DNA from: Agelas oroides
Lineage: Eukaryota > Porifera > Demospongiae > Agelasida > Agelasidae
DNA: 64,000 bases
Reading direction: 5' to 3'
Assembly (NCBI GenBank): GCA_949130485.1
Contig: OX422184.1
Coordinates: forward strand, 10,237,996-10,301,995
Shown here: positions 21,961 through 32,705 of the stretch, in pieces
Position numbering within the stretch: position 1 is the first letter of the stretch
Layout: every line of letters starts with the position of its first letter
Program-made: the position numbers and the translations under genes
The notes under the pieces: model-generated
The model's database searches: none
Told to the model about the DNA's origin: nothing
What the model saw: only the letters and a program-made list of their open reading frames with translations

Positions 21961-22266
21961 AGATGTTTTTACCTGATTTAGGATTTAGTAGTGTACTGAC
22001 AGTTGTGGGCTGGCTTCTTGTGCACTTTAGAGCATTTACATCCACTAAGGTCCGCCAAACGGTGTTACTTTTTGTGGGCTTCCCATTTACTATGATATAC
22101 AACTCTGGATTCGGCAGAGCAGTCTTCACATTGCTAGTAGGCTGTACCTGGTCAAGGGTCTCAAGTGTTTTATTCAAACCATTTAGGACTCAACGTGCTG
22201 GTAACTTGTTCCTAATGAGAGGTTTACAATACTTCTTGTTCTGTTGTAAAATAAAGATCTTCAATC
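21959..22266 (-). pseudogene. Helitron_like_N region remnant
   Basis: Minus-strand reading: RLKIFILQQNKKYCKPLIRN (about 22266-22190), then NKTLETLDQV, ELYIIVNGKPTKSNTVWRTL and VDVN. PELYIIVNGKPTKS is highly characteristic of metazoan Helitrons. An in-frame TGA and a deletion lie between the YCKPLI and NKTLETLD blocks. Confidence 0.75.
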
Positions 22267-22445
22267 TTGTGTTTTCACAACTAGAATCACAGCTTGTGGT
22301 TACTCATGTAAAGCTAATCACTCAGCTAGAGAAAGAAATCAATGATTATCCAGAGCATGTTTGCTGCAGCTGTGAACAACTGCACCAAAGGAAATCTGTC
22401 ACACGTGTGAACATTTCTGACAACCATGGCAGTGAGGTTTGGGAA
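22267..22445 (+). pseudogene. Helitron block 1, inverted in place
   Basis: The plus strand, against all its neighbours, encodes LESQLVVTHVKLITQLEKEI, NDYPEHVCCSCEQLHQRKSV and SDNHGSEVWE. In related Helitrons this CCSC..L..RKSV..LSD..G..VW block directly precedes the RLK-F-L...YCKP block, which here continues on the minus strand at 22266. Position in the gene is right, orientation is flipped. The left junction carries a small hairpin TTGTG-TTTT-CACAA (22267-22280). Confidence 0.65.
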
Positions 22446-22449
22446 TGCC

Positions 22450-22672
22450 TCAACAGTGGAATCAGTGCACTGCTCGTATGTTGATTCCGCTGATAGCAGC
22501 AGCTACTCACTATCCTTTGTTGCGAAAATTCTTACACGATGTACACACTGCTATCAGAAGTCATGTGTTTGTCCATGACATTGACCAAGCTCTGTGTGCT
22601 GGTGACTTCCGTGCACTGATGGAACTCATCGAGATGATAGATTTTGAAACTGTGTTGACAAATGATGTTTAC
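22450..22672 (+). pseudogene. Helitron block 2, inverted in place
   Basis: The plus strand encodes AAATHYPLLRKFLHDVHTAI, then DQALCAGDFRALMELIEM and VLTNDVYF. In related elements the THYP..R.FL.DV / CAGDF..LM block follows the GHPLxC segment, which here reads on the minus strand (DRKGHPLICSIGTGCES, about 22720-22668), and precedes block 1. It is therefore a second, separate in-place inversion. GGAATCA (22458) and TGATTCC (22482) form an inverted pair at the junction between blocks. Confidence 0.6.
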
Positions 22673-23590
22673 TTTCGCATCCAGTACCAATGGAACAAAT
22701 CAATGGGTGACCTTTACGGTCTATAGCAAAACCCCCTGAGGTTTTAGTGTAATGTGTATACTGTCCAAGTTTGAAGTAAGGGGTGGCTTCTCGGTGACGG
22801 AGCAACCTCGGGAGTCTGCGCGTTGCTTCCATGCACTTTCCTTCTTAACTTGCTCGGCAATTATGCACTTCCCATTCTCATCAATTGGTATGGCATGGGG
22901 CCTTTTCACAAGCTGGTAAGCAGAATTGTAAAAATAAAGCTCAGTAGAAGCTGTATGGCCACTTTCACCAAAATCATTCTTTCCTTTAATCTGCAGACTC
23001 TGGATTGATCTAGCCATCTTCAGCAAACACCCAGCATGCTCCTTTCGCACTTGCAAAGCTTTGTTGAGTAGCCGTTTACCGGCTAATCGACAGGCAATTT
23101 TACCCAAAACCCTTGTTTTGTGCGTAATATGCATTAGAGTGTCCAATTTTTATTTTGGGATTTTTGGCGTATCTTACACGTGCAGCTACCTTTTGGGGTT
23201 TTGGATCATTTGTATATTTGGCTTTAGACCTTACACGTGCAGCTACCTTTTGTGGTTCTGGGTTAGCTCTGTATTTAGCTTTAGACCATTGCACGTGCAG
23301 CCGTCTTTTGAGGTTCTGGGTTAGCTCCATATTTGGCTTTAGACCATGCACATGCAGCCGTCTTTTGGAGATCTGGATCAGCATCATATCGTAAACGTGA
23401 GGCAGCTTTTTCTACCTCAGCATTTCCCTTAAATTTCTGTTTTCGATTTGCCAGTATCCTTTAGCACTCAGCTTCTTGGCACCATCTTCTCTATGTGATC
23501 CGGAATGTTGAAGACTTGTGTTGCTCACACCAGGGAGTTTGGCATCGGACAGGGTGCTACTAACCTCATCTATTTTGGATTGCAGTAACA
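22668..23590 (-). pseudogene. Helitron N-terminal region with 57 bp repeats
   Basis: Minus-strand reading from about 23400 to 23140 gives at least four copies of a 19-residue unit (NPEPQKVAARVRSKAKY type), equivalent to the basic NPEK..AASRASY repeats at the start of cnidarian and sponge Helitron proteins. Then follow KRLLNKALQVRKEHAGCLLK, GHTASTELYFYNSAYQLVKR and PHAIPIDENGKCI, ending with HYTKT and GHPLICS. Frameshifts occur. The DNA repeat itself (about 23165-23380) is visible as TTTAGACC...ACGTGCAGC units. Confidence 0.65.
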
Positions 23591-23599
23591 TTGATGAGG

Positions 23600-24137
23600 T
23601 ATATTAATACCCAACAAGCTCAAGCTGTACTATGAAACACATAAAGCAAAATAGAAAGAGCAGTTGGAAGTCCTAAAACCATGGTGAGTACTCGAGCCAT
23701 CCTCGAGATATCATTGTTGAACATAGTTGTCTTGACAACAGCACTAGTCTCGCTCCCAGACCAACGACAGTGGTTTTTTGTCATGCGTACAAAGTTTGAA
23801 AATGGTGTCCTTCGCAACGGACAGCACCAACCAAGTGTTGCGAATGGCTTTTATTGACCAGGGTGAATTTGAAGCTATGAAGACGCTGAGACCATTTGCG
23901 AGATATCGCTGTTGAACATAGTGGTCTTAAGGAACTTTAAATTGAGTTAATACGGAAGTGGGGGCCATTTCCTGTAGGCGTGGTCAGCTGACCACACAGG
24001 CAGCATGTGCTGAGTCATTATTAGACACGAGTGAGCTAGTGGTCAATGCGAAAGACAGAGACACGCATCTCTACTTTGTTGTTTTTTATGTTGTCAGTGA
24101 TTCTAGCTAGCCTGCCTAATAATATTATCGTGTAAAC
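23600..24137. other. No gene recognised
   Basis: No supported coding feature. A fragment like the TAGCCTCGTTCCCAGG repeat is visible near 23745 (AGTCTCGCTCCCAGACC). Confidence 0.3.
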
Positions 24138-24364
24138 ATGCCAAAAACGCGGAAGAGAAGCCGTGGTGGAAAAACCAGTACAGCGCTAGTCCTTGATCAG
24201 TACACACAGATAAGCAATAATATTCCCTCAAATAGTACGATCAAACTGAGTGGTCTACAGGGTTTAGGTGCAAAGCGCAAGGTAGTTCATGGTTTACAAG
24301 GGGATCTAAATCCCGTAGGCCCTGGAGGGTTTCATCATACAAGGTATATACTGTTTTCTCTCCT

Positions 24365-25932
24365 ATGCCAAAAAAAGTGCATAGCATCTCCGCATCCCGT
24401 CGTTCAACGAGGGCGTCGACCAGAGTGGCGACTACTGCCTCTTCAAGCGCAACAGGACGGAGCACGACAGACCCTACCGCTCACGGCATCCAAACACCGG
24501 GTCCAGGAGTGTCACTCGGCGACCTACTGGAGCTGGTTCAGGGCCAGGCACAGAGACTCACAGAGCTGCAGGCGCAGCAACACAGTGCTAACGCTGCCTC
24601 GCCCCCATCAACAACCGGCACCGCACACCAAGGTACATGTTATAATTTATGGACATCACTGTATGCCAATATAGATCTAGTTACTGGTAGAAACCCCGAA
24701 ATCTGCCACGTAGCCTACTAAGTTAACGATGCGCGGTAAAGCGTCCACACTATAAGCGCTAGGCTGATGATAAATTTAAATCACTTCATGCATGGGCGGG
24801 CAAGGTGGCAGTACACCAAGCGTACATGTGAGAGACAAGCTCTGCCCCCAGCCAGTTAAATCAGTACTATATCATATGCAAACCCACTAACAATACTTTA
24901 GGCCAAACACACCCCAGCAAACGCGTGTGGGCAGGGGTAGACCATGAACAGAGTATTATGCAATTGAACTGTTGGGTGGACTGGCAGTCGACCCGTATGG
25001 CACGCTTGGGTTTAAAGCAGTAATTGCTTGATTCTCATGGTTGGACGGGCGCTACAATCCTGCATGCATCTGCTGTTGGACGCGGCCACGCGGACCTATT
25101 GTTGTTGCACGATTTTGTTCAGGGCACTCCTTATACCTTCTATATAGAACACAGTGCTACATCATGTTTCACATTTAGATAATCTCTTGCACCAAGTGGT
25201 TGGGTGGGCATTGTTTTCTTTAGGACACTGCCCTGTATGCATTTGTGGTCTCCCACTGTCTGCGGTCCTGGTTTCTCACTGTCTGCAGTTGTGGTTTCTC
25301 ACTGTCAGGTAGGACACCCCAGGGTGTCTAACCGTCTACAGTGGTGACAATGTTTTCATAGCAACACTTACACTATTCACTGGCTATATCACACACTATA
25401 GCACTAGGCATTCTTCCCCAGCCACACCTCCTGACCTCAGTCCCACTCACTCACACGACCCCAACATCAATTACCACAGCTCTGCTGCCATCACACTCCT
25501 CCAATCCAACCACACCTAACGTCCCCGCAACGAACTCTAATTCTGTGCCAAGCACCGGTACACCCATACCTGTCTGCCAGGATCTCAACATGGGACTGAT
25601 TTTGGATCTACTGTTTCCTGGGCTGCATGGCCATTTTAACATCGGACCAGCAGACGCGCGACCAACTCGCGTACGCTCGCCTCATCATCAGGGAGGCCCA
25701 GCGCCATGGTGCCAACGGGTGGCTGGATTATGACCGGGCATTTCGGCAGCAACTGGCAGCTGACCCATCACGCAGATGGAACAATCTGGAGCCCGGACTC
25801 CAAGCGGCCACGATGTATGGTCAGGCGGCCGCACAACCCACATTTTGTACACTCTGCCGTGGAACAGACCACACTCAACCACAGTGTGCCTTAACCTACC
25901 TTTACCCGCAACCACTATGTCCCCCACCTTAA
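24365..25932 (+). pseudogene. DIRS-type Gag-like protein, broken
   Basis: The N-terminal piece at 24365 is Ser/Thr/Ala-rich with a short GDLLELVQGQAQRLTELQAQ helix. After about 850 bp without coding signal the frame resumes with STGTPIPVCQDLNMGLILDL, FPGLHGHFNI and, after a frameshift near 25640, LAYARLIIREAQRHGANGWL, DYDRAFRQQ and a terminal FCTLCRGTDHTQPQC zinc-knuckle-like motif. YARLIxREAxRHG..GWLDYDRxFRQQ is a signature I associate with DIRS-type Gag of cnidarians and fish. The gap could be an intron or an insertion. Confidence 0.6.
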
Positions 25933-26611
25933 CAACGACAGGCAGGGAGGAGAATAAACCAGGGAGTTTGCAGGTCCTGGAACAGGGGTACATGCATATT
26001 CCCAGGGAGATGCTGGTACAGGCATATATGTTTGAGGTGCCAACTTCCACATAGGGCTAGGGACTGCCCAAAAACCCTTGAGCCGAGGCCACAAGTGCAG
26101 CTGACAGGACCTCAGCCTCGACAATAATCTTTGATCCCAAAGCGGGAGCAGATACTGGGCACAGAACTACGGCATAGCTGCATAACAATTGCTAACTGTA
26201 GGCTATATACACAGGATTGAACGCTTGAATTTTTTTATTTTAGGCTGATTATTATAATTATTGCCATCAAGATTGTGTTTTGTTAATAATATGCAATGCT
26301 CATTTTCATTAGTTCCCCGCTACATTTCATAGCACTGTAAGCGCAGGGGAAAACTTCTACTTAATCGTAAGCCACCGGCATTGGGAAAAGGGGTTCTCAA
26401 TAAGTTAAGCACGTGAAAACCTATGAGGGCAGGCTTGGCCCCTTACACTATATCACTACTTCCCTCACCATACATTATCTACAGGTTACAACAGCCTGTG
26501 GCCAATCGCCCACTTGCCAGAAGCCAACCTTTAACATGGTAACTACAAGTATACAACTGACCTCACCCAGCTTTCACAGCCCCCCAACTCCACAACTACA
26601 GCAAGCTGGCC

Positions 26612-27110
26612 GAAATACCTGTCCCCTGTCAACCTAGAGGCCTTGTTAGCATACCTTGAGATGTACCCAGACAAAGCTTTCGCAAAATTTATAACAGACG
26701 GCTTCCAGGCAGGCTTCCGCATTGGATACATACATCCAAGGGTGTCAGATCACTTGCGCCCCCGACAATCTAACCACCCATCATCCTTAGCTAACCCACT
26801 GGTTGTAACGGAATGAATAACTGCTGAGAAAGCTGCTGGAAGGCTACTGGGCCCATTATCCAGAGACCAGTCAGCAAGAGTCCACACCAGCCCGCTTGGA
26901 CTGGTACCTAAGTCACATCAATCTAACAGGTGGCGGATAGTATGTGATTTATCCCCACCATCAGGTCACAGTGTGAATGATGGTATCCCACGTGATCTCT
27001 GTTCTCTCCAATACGCATCAGTGGACGACGCAGTGAGAGTTCTACAACGCCTAGGAAGGGGTACGCAACTAATCAAGCTCGACCAGTTGCGCGTGGGATA
27101 CAAGCTGTTC
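26612..27110 (+). pseudogene. DIRS-type reverse transcriptase, N-terminal part
   Basis: Plus-strand reading: SPVNLEALLAYLEMYPDKAF, AKFITDGFQAGFRIGYIHPR, SNHPSSLANPLVV, an in-frame TGA (near 26814), then AAGRLLGPL, VHTSPLGLVPKSHQSNRWRI, VCDLSPPSGHSVNDGIPRDL, CSLQYASVDDAV and LGRGTQLIKLD. These match the opening of DIRS-type RT. The catalytic Asp pair is absent because the sequence breaks off right after the LIKLD block. Confidence 0.75.
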
Positions 27111-27159
27111 TGTGACGTAAAAATTCCGGACGCATATGGGCGTTATCGGGGTTAAACGG

Positions 27160-27600
27160 TTTTAACTCCTCAAGGCCCGTAATTATTTCACGTGAATCTC
27201 ACGTGTGACCGAATTAAAACCACGCAGTTGCGTTAGTAAGAGGTGATCGTAGCCTGGAGTGGTTTACTGAACCTGTGGCTACTGGATTCGTGGTTACCTG
27301 GACAATAGAGGAAGTTTTAGTAGATCGCTGACAAATCCGTGGGGATCATACGAAGAGCAGACCGCTGATAAATCCGATGTGAACACTTCGCGACAAACAC
27401 ACGAGGTGGATTGAGTTACACAGACACACGAGAAGGCAAGAAACGCATCCACAGTGAAACAGAACGCTGGTAAGTAGGGGGAGTTGTACGTGAGGGGGAT
27501 AGGGGATTGTAGAAGTGAGCAATATTTATGAAAGAATACCCATGTACAGATTTGAATATTTGTAGTTTAGGGTATAGAACATAAAACATGAAAAAGTAAA
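27160..27600. other. No gene recognised
   Basis: Spacer between the DIRS fragment and the piggyBac gene. No motif or repeat supported. Confidence 0.3.
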
Positions 27601-27621
27601 AGATACGAAACAAAGTCGAAG

Positions 27622-28408
27622 TTACATGTTATGCCAAAGTCTAAAACAGTCTGACCCATCTCCCCTCCCTGTTAGGCAAAGTGCTGGTTTGCCTTCACAT
27701 TCTGAGCAGTACCAAACTGTTCCTCGCCTCCTGCTGTTTGGCCTGTACTCCTGACAGTAAATACAACGCTTTTTGGCCTGATGAGATGGGAGATGCAGAG
27801 TGGTGCTGCATAGACGCTGTGGGGCAGGAGGGCCATTGTCTTCAGGAGACGGTAGTGGTGGTGGTGGATGAGGAACACTCCTTACTGAGGTTGGGCGTCC
27901 TGCTCTTTTTCGACTGCAGTATTTGCCAATCAGCTGTTCGGCTAGTGTGAGGCAAAATACTTTCAGGGTTCTAGGAGAGGTGGTTACGGGACTATACTGG
28001 GATGAGATATATGCATTTGTAATAACGTTGACTAAAAACCAAAATATGTATTTATAGTTCTTCACACACTTTGTCCTGATGCGGTAGTAGTGTCGTAGTT
28101 GATCACCCAGGTCAACACCTCCCATGAACTTGTTGTACACTACTACCGCATCAGGACATGGTATCGTGATCTTGCTTCCATCCTTCTGTTTTCTCTCCAC
28201 AGTTAGGTTGCTGTTTGGATCACAAAATGTGGAAAACATCTTTACGTCCTTTTTATCCCTCCAAACTGTTGCCATGAGGTTGCCACGTTGGCACGACTCG
28301 TACCGTCCTCGCTCGGCTATGACGACTTTCTTCAATGTTTCTGGAAATCAACGTCGATCGATACGTGTTCCGCATGCATAGATGTTTTGCTGCAGGAGGT
28401 CCTCAATA
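27622..28408 (-). pseudogene. piggyBac transposase, C-terminal half
   Basis: Minus-strand reading starts with EDLLQQNIYACGT, meets an in-frame TGA near 28353, then FPETLKKVVIAERGRYE, GNLMATVWRDKKDVKMFSTF, the strongly diagnostic KFMGGVDLGDQL with YYRIRTK, YKYIFWFLVNVITNAY, LAEQLIGKYCSRKR and a Cys-rich zinc-ribbon-like C-terminus (CIYCQEY ... WYCSECEG), ending at TAA 27622. The N-terminal half with the first catalytic Asp residues is missing. It is a relic of the transposase family that mobilises TTAA-flanked elements, two of which occur at 51-53 kb. Confidence 0.9.
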
Positions 28409-28497
28409 CTATATACCCCACTTATGGAAATTTCTATTTTTAGTCCATTGCACTGCTGTTCTAATTATAGCTTTTCTGGATAGGGGTGGGTTTTTAT

Positions 28498-28540
28498 TTT
28501 GCAGTCCACCAGTCCAGTCCACCAGTCCAGTCCAGTGATT
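28498..28540 (+). repeat. Short CCAGTCCA tandem run
   Basis: Repeated CCAGTCCA/CCAGTCCAG units, about five copies. Confidence 0.7.
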
Positions 28541-28640
28541 GTAGACTACCTTCAATCTGAGGAATGAAACTTTGGTACACCAACAACTCTCCCTTCACCA
28601 GCTACACCACTGTCACCCCTCACAGCGACTCCCGAAGCGC

Positions 28641-31036
28641 ACATATTTTTTTTTGGACGCACTTTCGACTTAGTCTCTGGACAGCAATGCATATGTGCAT
28701 GCGCAGTGCCACACCCTCTGTTTTCTTAGACCTTTGAGAAGGGTGTGTTGAACATGATCGAGCAAACGACTGTCAAGAAGACTGCAGTTAGAAAGAGAGC
28801 TACTCCTCAGGTGATTTTTAGCAACAAAGAACTTCAGCCTATAACTACAATGCACTTCCAGTGAACTGTGAGCAAGACTGGAAAGCATCTGACCCTGTTC
28901 CATCTCTGTTGTCTCCTCTAGAAAATTAGCCAAGGACAATCATGATAATGCATCATATAGTCTATTCTAGCCTTTAAGACATTCCAACAACCTGGAAACT
29001 CTCAGGGAATGTTGTCCCAGGAATGGGCAGCATATTGGAACTATCTTGCGTTTACTTGATCAGGACCCAAAGATTGACACTGAGCCGACTATTGAACTGC
29101 TATGTATTGTGGTGGCTGGCAATGGTGTGAGAGTGTGTCATCATGTTGATTGAACATGATCGAGCAAAACGATACTATGATGACAATTGGAAAGGAAGCT
29201 ATCCTTCAGAGGACCTTTAACATCAAAAATTTCAGTCTATAGCTACAATGCACTATCAGTGAACTGTGAATATGACTGGAAAGTATCTGCCACCGTAGAC
29301 TAACAGCTCTCCAAAAGAGTCACCCCGTCTACAGTTGACGACCTTGGCCTTTTGTTTGATCTTCAGGCCTATTTAAAATTATTGCCTACAGAGTGTGTAT
29401 GAATCTGCAAGCTGACTTTGTCAGAGTGGTGTCATCTTCTGCGTGGATAATGTTTGAGTATATAGCATTAGCCAATATTTGGATCGGCCAGCTGCACCTA
29501 CAAATAAACACAGTCAATCATCACTGACGTCCTTGGAAGATTTTTTTTAGTTGGCATCCTATATCAACTGATAATCAAGACTGTTTGGATTAGCCCTGTT
29601 TTACATTTAACACTTAGACTGGTTTCAAATCGGTTAAAAGTTTACACAGCTGCCCTAAACAAATTTGAAACTGATTTGAAAGTAGTTTAAAGTGCTAGTG
29701 TAAATGGGGCTATTGTTCGGGCATTGTGCATGACCAATGGACAAGGTTTTCCCACCAATACTTGCTGGAATAAAGATAATTGCATAGACCTAATACACAA
29801 TTTTATATACTTCCCGACGTGGATCAGTGAGGAGGCCATATTCCAGCAATAAGCAGGTGGGCGTGGTCAAAAATTTACCACCTAATACAGAAGATGTGTA
29901 GTGATAGACCTAAACAGTTTCCACGCTTGACAGACTTTCACCAGACAAGTTTATGATTGCAATGTATCATTCTCTTCATCAGGCTCAAAAAAATGCTGAT
30001 GGAGATTGCAATTGGCAGTTGAAACATTGCAAGATTCAAATTTGTCTAGTAAAAGTGTGTCAAAATTGTCTATAACAAGGTTGCAGTGTTTTCACTTTCC
30101 AAATTCCAATATATCAGTGATTCCCTACACTCATGTACCGACAGGCAAAACATTCCATCTCACTGCTTCAATACTCTTGTTCCCAGACCCTCTAGAAACT
30201 AGGCCATACCAAATTGATTTTATGTTTCACAGATCTGGCCGGGTCTTTTTTCTTGAAAATTGAAAAGAAAAATGTAGTAATATGTTTACGTAATCCAGTA
30301 CACTCTAGCTTCGTTCCCAGGCCTTTGCGCATTCGTCACTAGCTCTTACTGCAAGTGACGAACACACAAAGGCCTGGGAACGAGGCTAAGTGCTCACCAT
30401 GTGGCAAGAATGGAGGATGGCGAGCAGTTTTGTGTGGCAGAGTGGCATCTAATTAAATTCTTGAGAAGTTTGGTTATTTTATTTATTTTTTTTTGCCCTG
30501 CCTACCGGGTCATGTTTCTGACCTAAGCAAACTGTGAAACACAAAAAATCAATTTGGTATGGCCCTACTGCTTCAAAACCCCACGGAATGAAATCTCAAT
30601 CAGTGCGAATCTCTGGGTCCTTTCTGTTCCTCATCAGGTAAACGCAAGATAGTTCTAATTGCTGCCCATTCCTGATACAACATTCCCTGAGAGTTTCCAG
30701 GTTGTTGGAATGTCTTAATGGCTATATGACGTACTATCTCATGATTCAGTCCTTGGCTAATTTTCTAGAGGAGACAACAGAAATGGAACAGTGGCCAGAT
30801 GCTTTCCATTCTTGCTCACAGTTCACTAGAAGTACATTGTAGTTATAGGCTGTAGTTCTTTGTTGATAAAATCACCTGAGGAGTAGCTCTCTTTCTAACT
30901 GCAGTCTTCTTGGCAGTCCATCATGTTCAACACGCCCCTTCTCAAAGGTCTAAGTACACAGAGGGTGTGGCACTGCGCATGCCCATATGCATTGCTGTCC
31001 AGAGACTAAGTCGAAAGTGCGTCCAAAAAAATATAC
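28641..31036. mobile_element. Element with about 420 bp inverted arms
   Basis: The left arm (28641-29069) and right arm (30614-31036) are inverted copies, starting ATATTTTTTTTGGACGCACT on the left and ending with its near complement on the right. Both contain AACTGCAGT-, TTCAGCCTATAACTACAATG- and TCTCAGGGAATGTTGT-like segments. A third partial copy of the arm's inner part lies at about 29130-29290 in direct orientation. The interior (29.3-30.6 kb) holds no recognisable transposase. The element is probably non-autonomous. Target duplication not identified. Confidence 0.75.
30306..30388. mobile_element. 83 bp hairpin MITE, TAGCCTCGTT family
   Basis: TAGCTTCGTTCCCAGGCC and GGCCTGGGAACGAGGCTA form the ends. 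A second inverted pair lies inside (TTTGCGCATTCGTCACT / AAGTGACGAACACACAAA), so almost the whole element folds into a hairpin. The 9 bp flanks AGTACACTC and AGTGCTCAC match at 6 of 9 positions, perhaps a decayed duplication. Confidence 0.8.
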
Positions 31037-31795
31037 GGTTACGTGACGTCACACGTTCAATATACCTACGTATTAAACTAGGAGAATGTAGAACATTGTT
31101 GGGCGAGCGTGAGCAAGCAATACACAGCTTTAACTTATATCAAAGGCTTTTCAGTGAAGTGTCAGATCACAGCACACAGGTGGCGTGGCATGTAGCTGAA
31201 CAAAGCTTGTCACTCTACTCTCTACAAAAGTGCTTAACAGCTTAGAGGAGATGGTTGCAGAGACTAGCTTCTCGTGGGGTGGTACCATACAATGCCATTA
31301 GTGCAACCTAAGCATCTACGCTGGGTAACTGTAGGCTAAGTCTAAACACAGCCTGGCTTGTCGCGCATAGTCCTGACTTGAGTCTCAAGTAAGGACTATG
31401 CCAAGAAGCCTTAAGTTGAGGCATGCTGCTGTTGTAGACTAACCTTCAACATTTCCTGTTCCATTCCTCTCTTGTGTGAATCACACAACTCTGAATTGTA
31501 CACTATTTAAGTGTAACTACCGCTTCTCCCTGAAGTAAAGAAAAGAGCAGGCCCTACCAGACAGCAGCCTGAAGCTTATACATCTGGATTATACTTGAGG
31601 GTAAAGCCCTTAGCCTCGTTGCCAGGGCTTCCCCGTTGCAAGCAGCATCCCACCCCTGTTGTGCTAGGTAAGCTTTTTGCACTTGTTTGAAGCCATTATC
31701 TGCATCAATACATCGTGGGTCGTGGCAGCAGCCTGAAGCTTATTATCAGCGAAGGGCAGGAAGGGGCAGTACAACTTCGTGAGTGACGGTGGATT

Positions 31796-32705
31796 TTGCC
31801 TAATAGTGAAATTGTTAGACACTTTGGCAGTGAAGATGGCAGATCCTTAGTGAAAATGAAAATTGCAGCTGTCCACCGTAGAGCTCACCGAGTTTGTGCC
31901 AAAGGCATAGCTGAAAGAAATTTTTGGGGATATAAATCAAAGGGAAAAAATGAGAGGCATCCTGAAGGATTATCCCAACATTGGCACAGATATTGAAGAC
32001 TACATGAAAGAACGTAGCGTTGGTGCTGAAGCTTGGCGTCGAACTGGCGTTCTAACGTTTGATGGCAATAAACAGGTTAAGGAAAAGGTGACTTACAGTA
32101 ACATCAGACTTCATCTGGAGGAGTTGTACCAAAGGAAATTTTCATATGGCACTGTAGTCCAACTTTGTGTAGCCAGAAACAAAAGATGATGTGCTGCACG
32201 TTACAAGGGGGTGGCAAAAGTGACAACTTGCAAGGCACATAAAGCCTTTACGTTAAAACCCTGACAGTCATTGGAGTGCAGCCCTGTACAGAGGCTTGAA
32301 CTACCTGCAATGAGGTAGTGTGTAGTAGAGAGGGGTAGCTGTTTACGAAGTCTGTGTGCGTTGCTGAAATTTTGTGTCCCTTCACCACATGAGTCCGGTG
32401 CAGCCTGTGGGTGGACAAGGTGTCCAACTGAAAGCATGCACAGTCGTCTCTATTGAGATTCATGATGTTCCTTCCATCTGTGTATACAATTTCTCAAACA
32501 TCTGGAGAAATTTGTGTAGGTGTTGTGAAGGGGCTGGGGCTTTTCCCAATAACCTTGTCCAGCATGCAGCAGACTCACAAATGCTATGCACCCAGGAAGA
32601 AGTAAAGCCAGCTTTCAGCACTGCTGGAGTGCCAAAAATGATCGAGCGCATCAGGGTGGATGGTGGGAGCGATGAGGGACCTTCCCATTTGGAGGTCCAA
32701 CATGG
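31796..32705 (+). pseudogene. Uncharacterised metazoan protein family, with micro-inversion
   Basis: Plus-strand pieces: AAVHRRAHRVCAKGIAERNF, a frameshift near 31940, GILKDYPNIGTDIEDYMKER, SVGAEAWRRTGVLTFDGN, KFSYGTVVQLCVARNKR, YKGVAKVT and SHWSAALYRGLNYLQ (ends 32312). The next block, YTDGRNIMNLNRDDCACFQL, DTLSTHRLHRTHVVKG and THTDFVNSYPSLLHTTS, is on the minus strand (32495 to 32313). The plus strand resumes with SGEICVGVVKGLGLFP, PAFSTAGVPKMIERIRVDGG and SDEGPSH. I recall a family with exactly this block order in corals and sponges, but know no function. Several frameshifts; not functional. Confidence 0.7.
32313..32495 (-). other. In-place inverted segment within the pseudogene
   Basis: About 183 bp lie reversed between plus-strand blocks that continue on both sides. 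Each breakpoint carries a short inverted pair: CTACCT/AGGTAG at 32301-32318 on the left, AATTTCTC/GAGAAATT at 32488-32512 on the right. Confidence 0.7.

Larger units (their letters stand above)
20434..23590 (-). mobile_element. Degenerate autonomous Helitron
   Basis: Read on the minus strand, the recognisable Helitron blocks follow in N-to-C order from 23590 to 20434: N-terminal repeats, an N-terminal domain, the Helitron_like_N region, parts of the Rep region, the Pif1-type helicase end and a basic C-tail. The coding frame is broken by frameshifts and large deletions (much of the Rep catalytic core, the helicase middle). Two blocks at 22.27-22.67 kb lie inverted in place. I could not fix the TC...CTRR termini, so the limits are those of the coding blocks. 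Confidence 0.8.
24138..27110 (+). mobile_element. Truncated DIRS-type retrotransposon
   Basis: Plus-strand pieces of a DIRS/Ngaro-like element: a Gag-like region (24365-25932) and the beginning of RT (about 26612-27110). The RT stops at the YADD-less N-terminal third and joins unrelated DNA at about 27110. No tyrosine recombinase or split terminal repeats are seen on this side, so the 3' part is lost. An isolated recombinase piece lies at 57.7 kb but need not belong to the same family. Confidence 0.7.
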
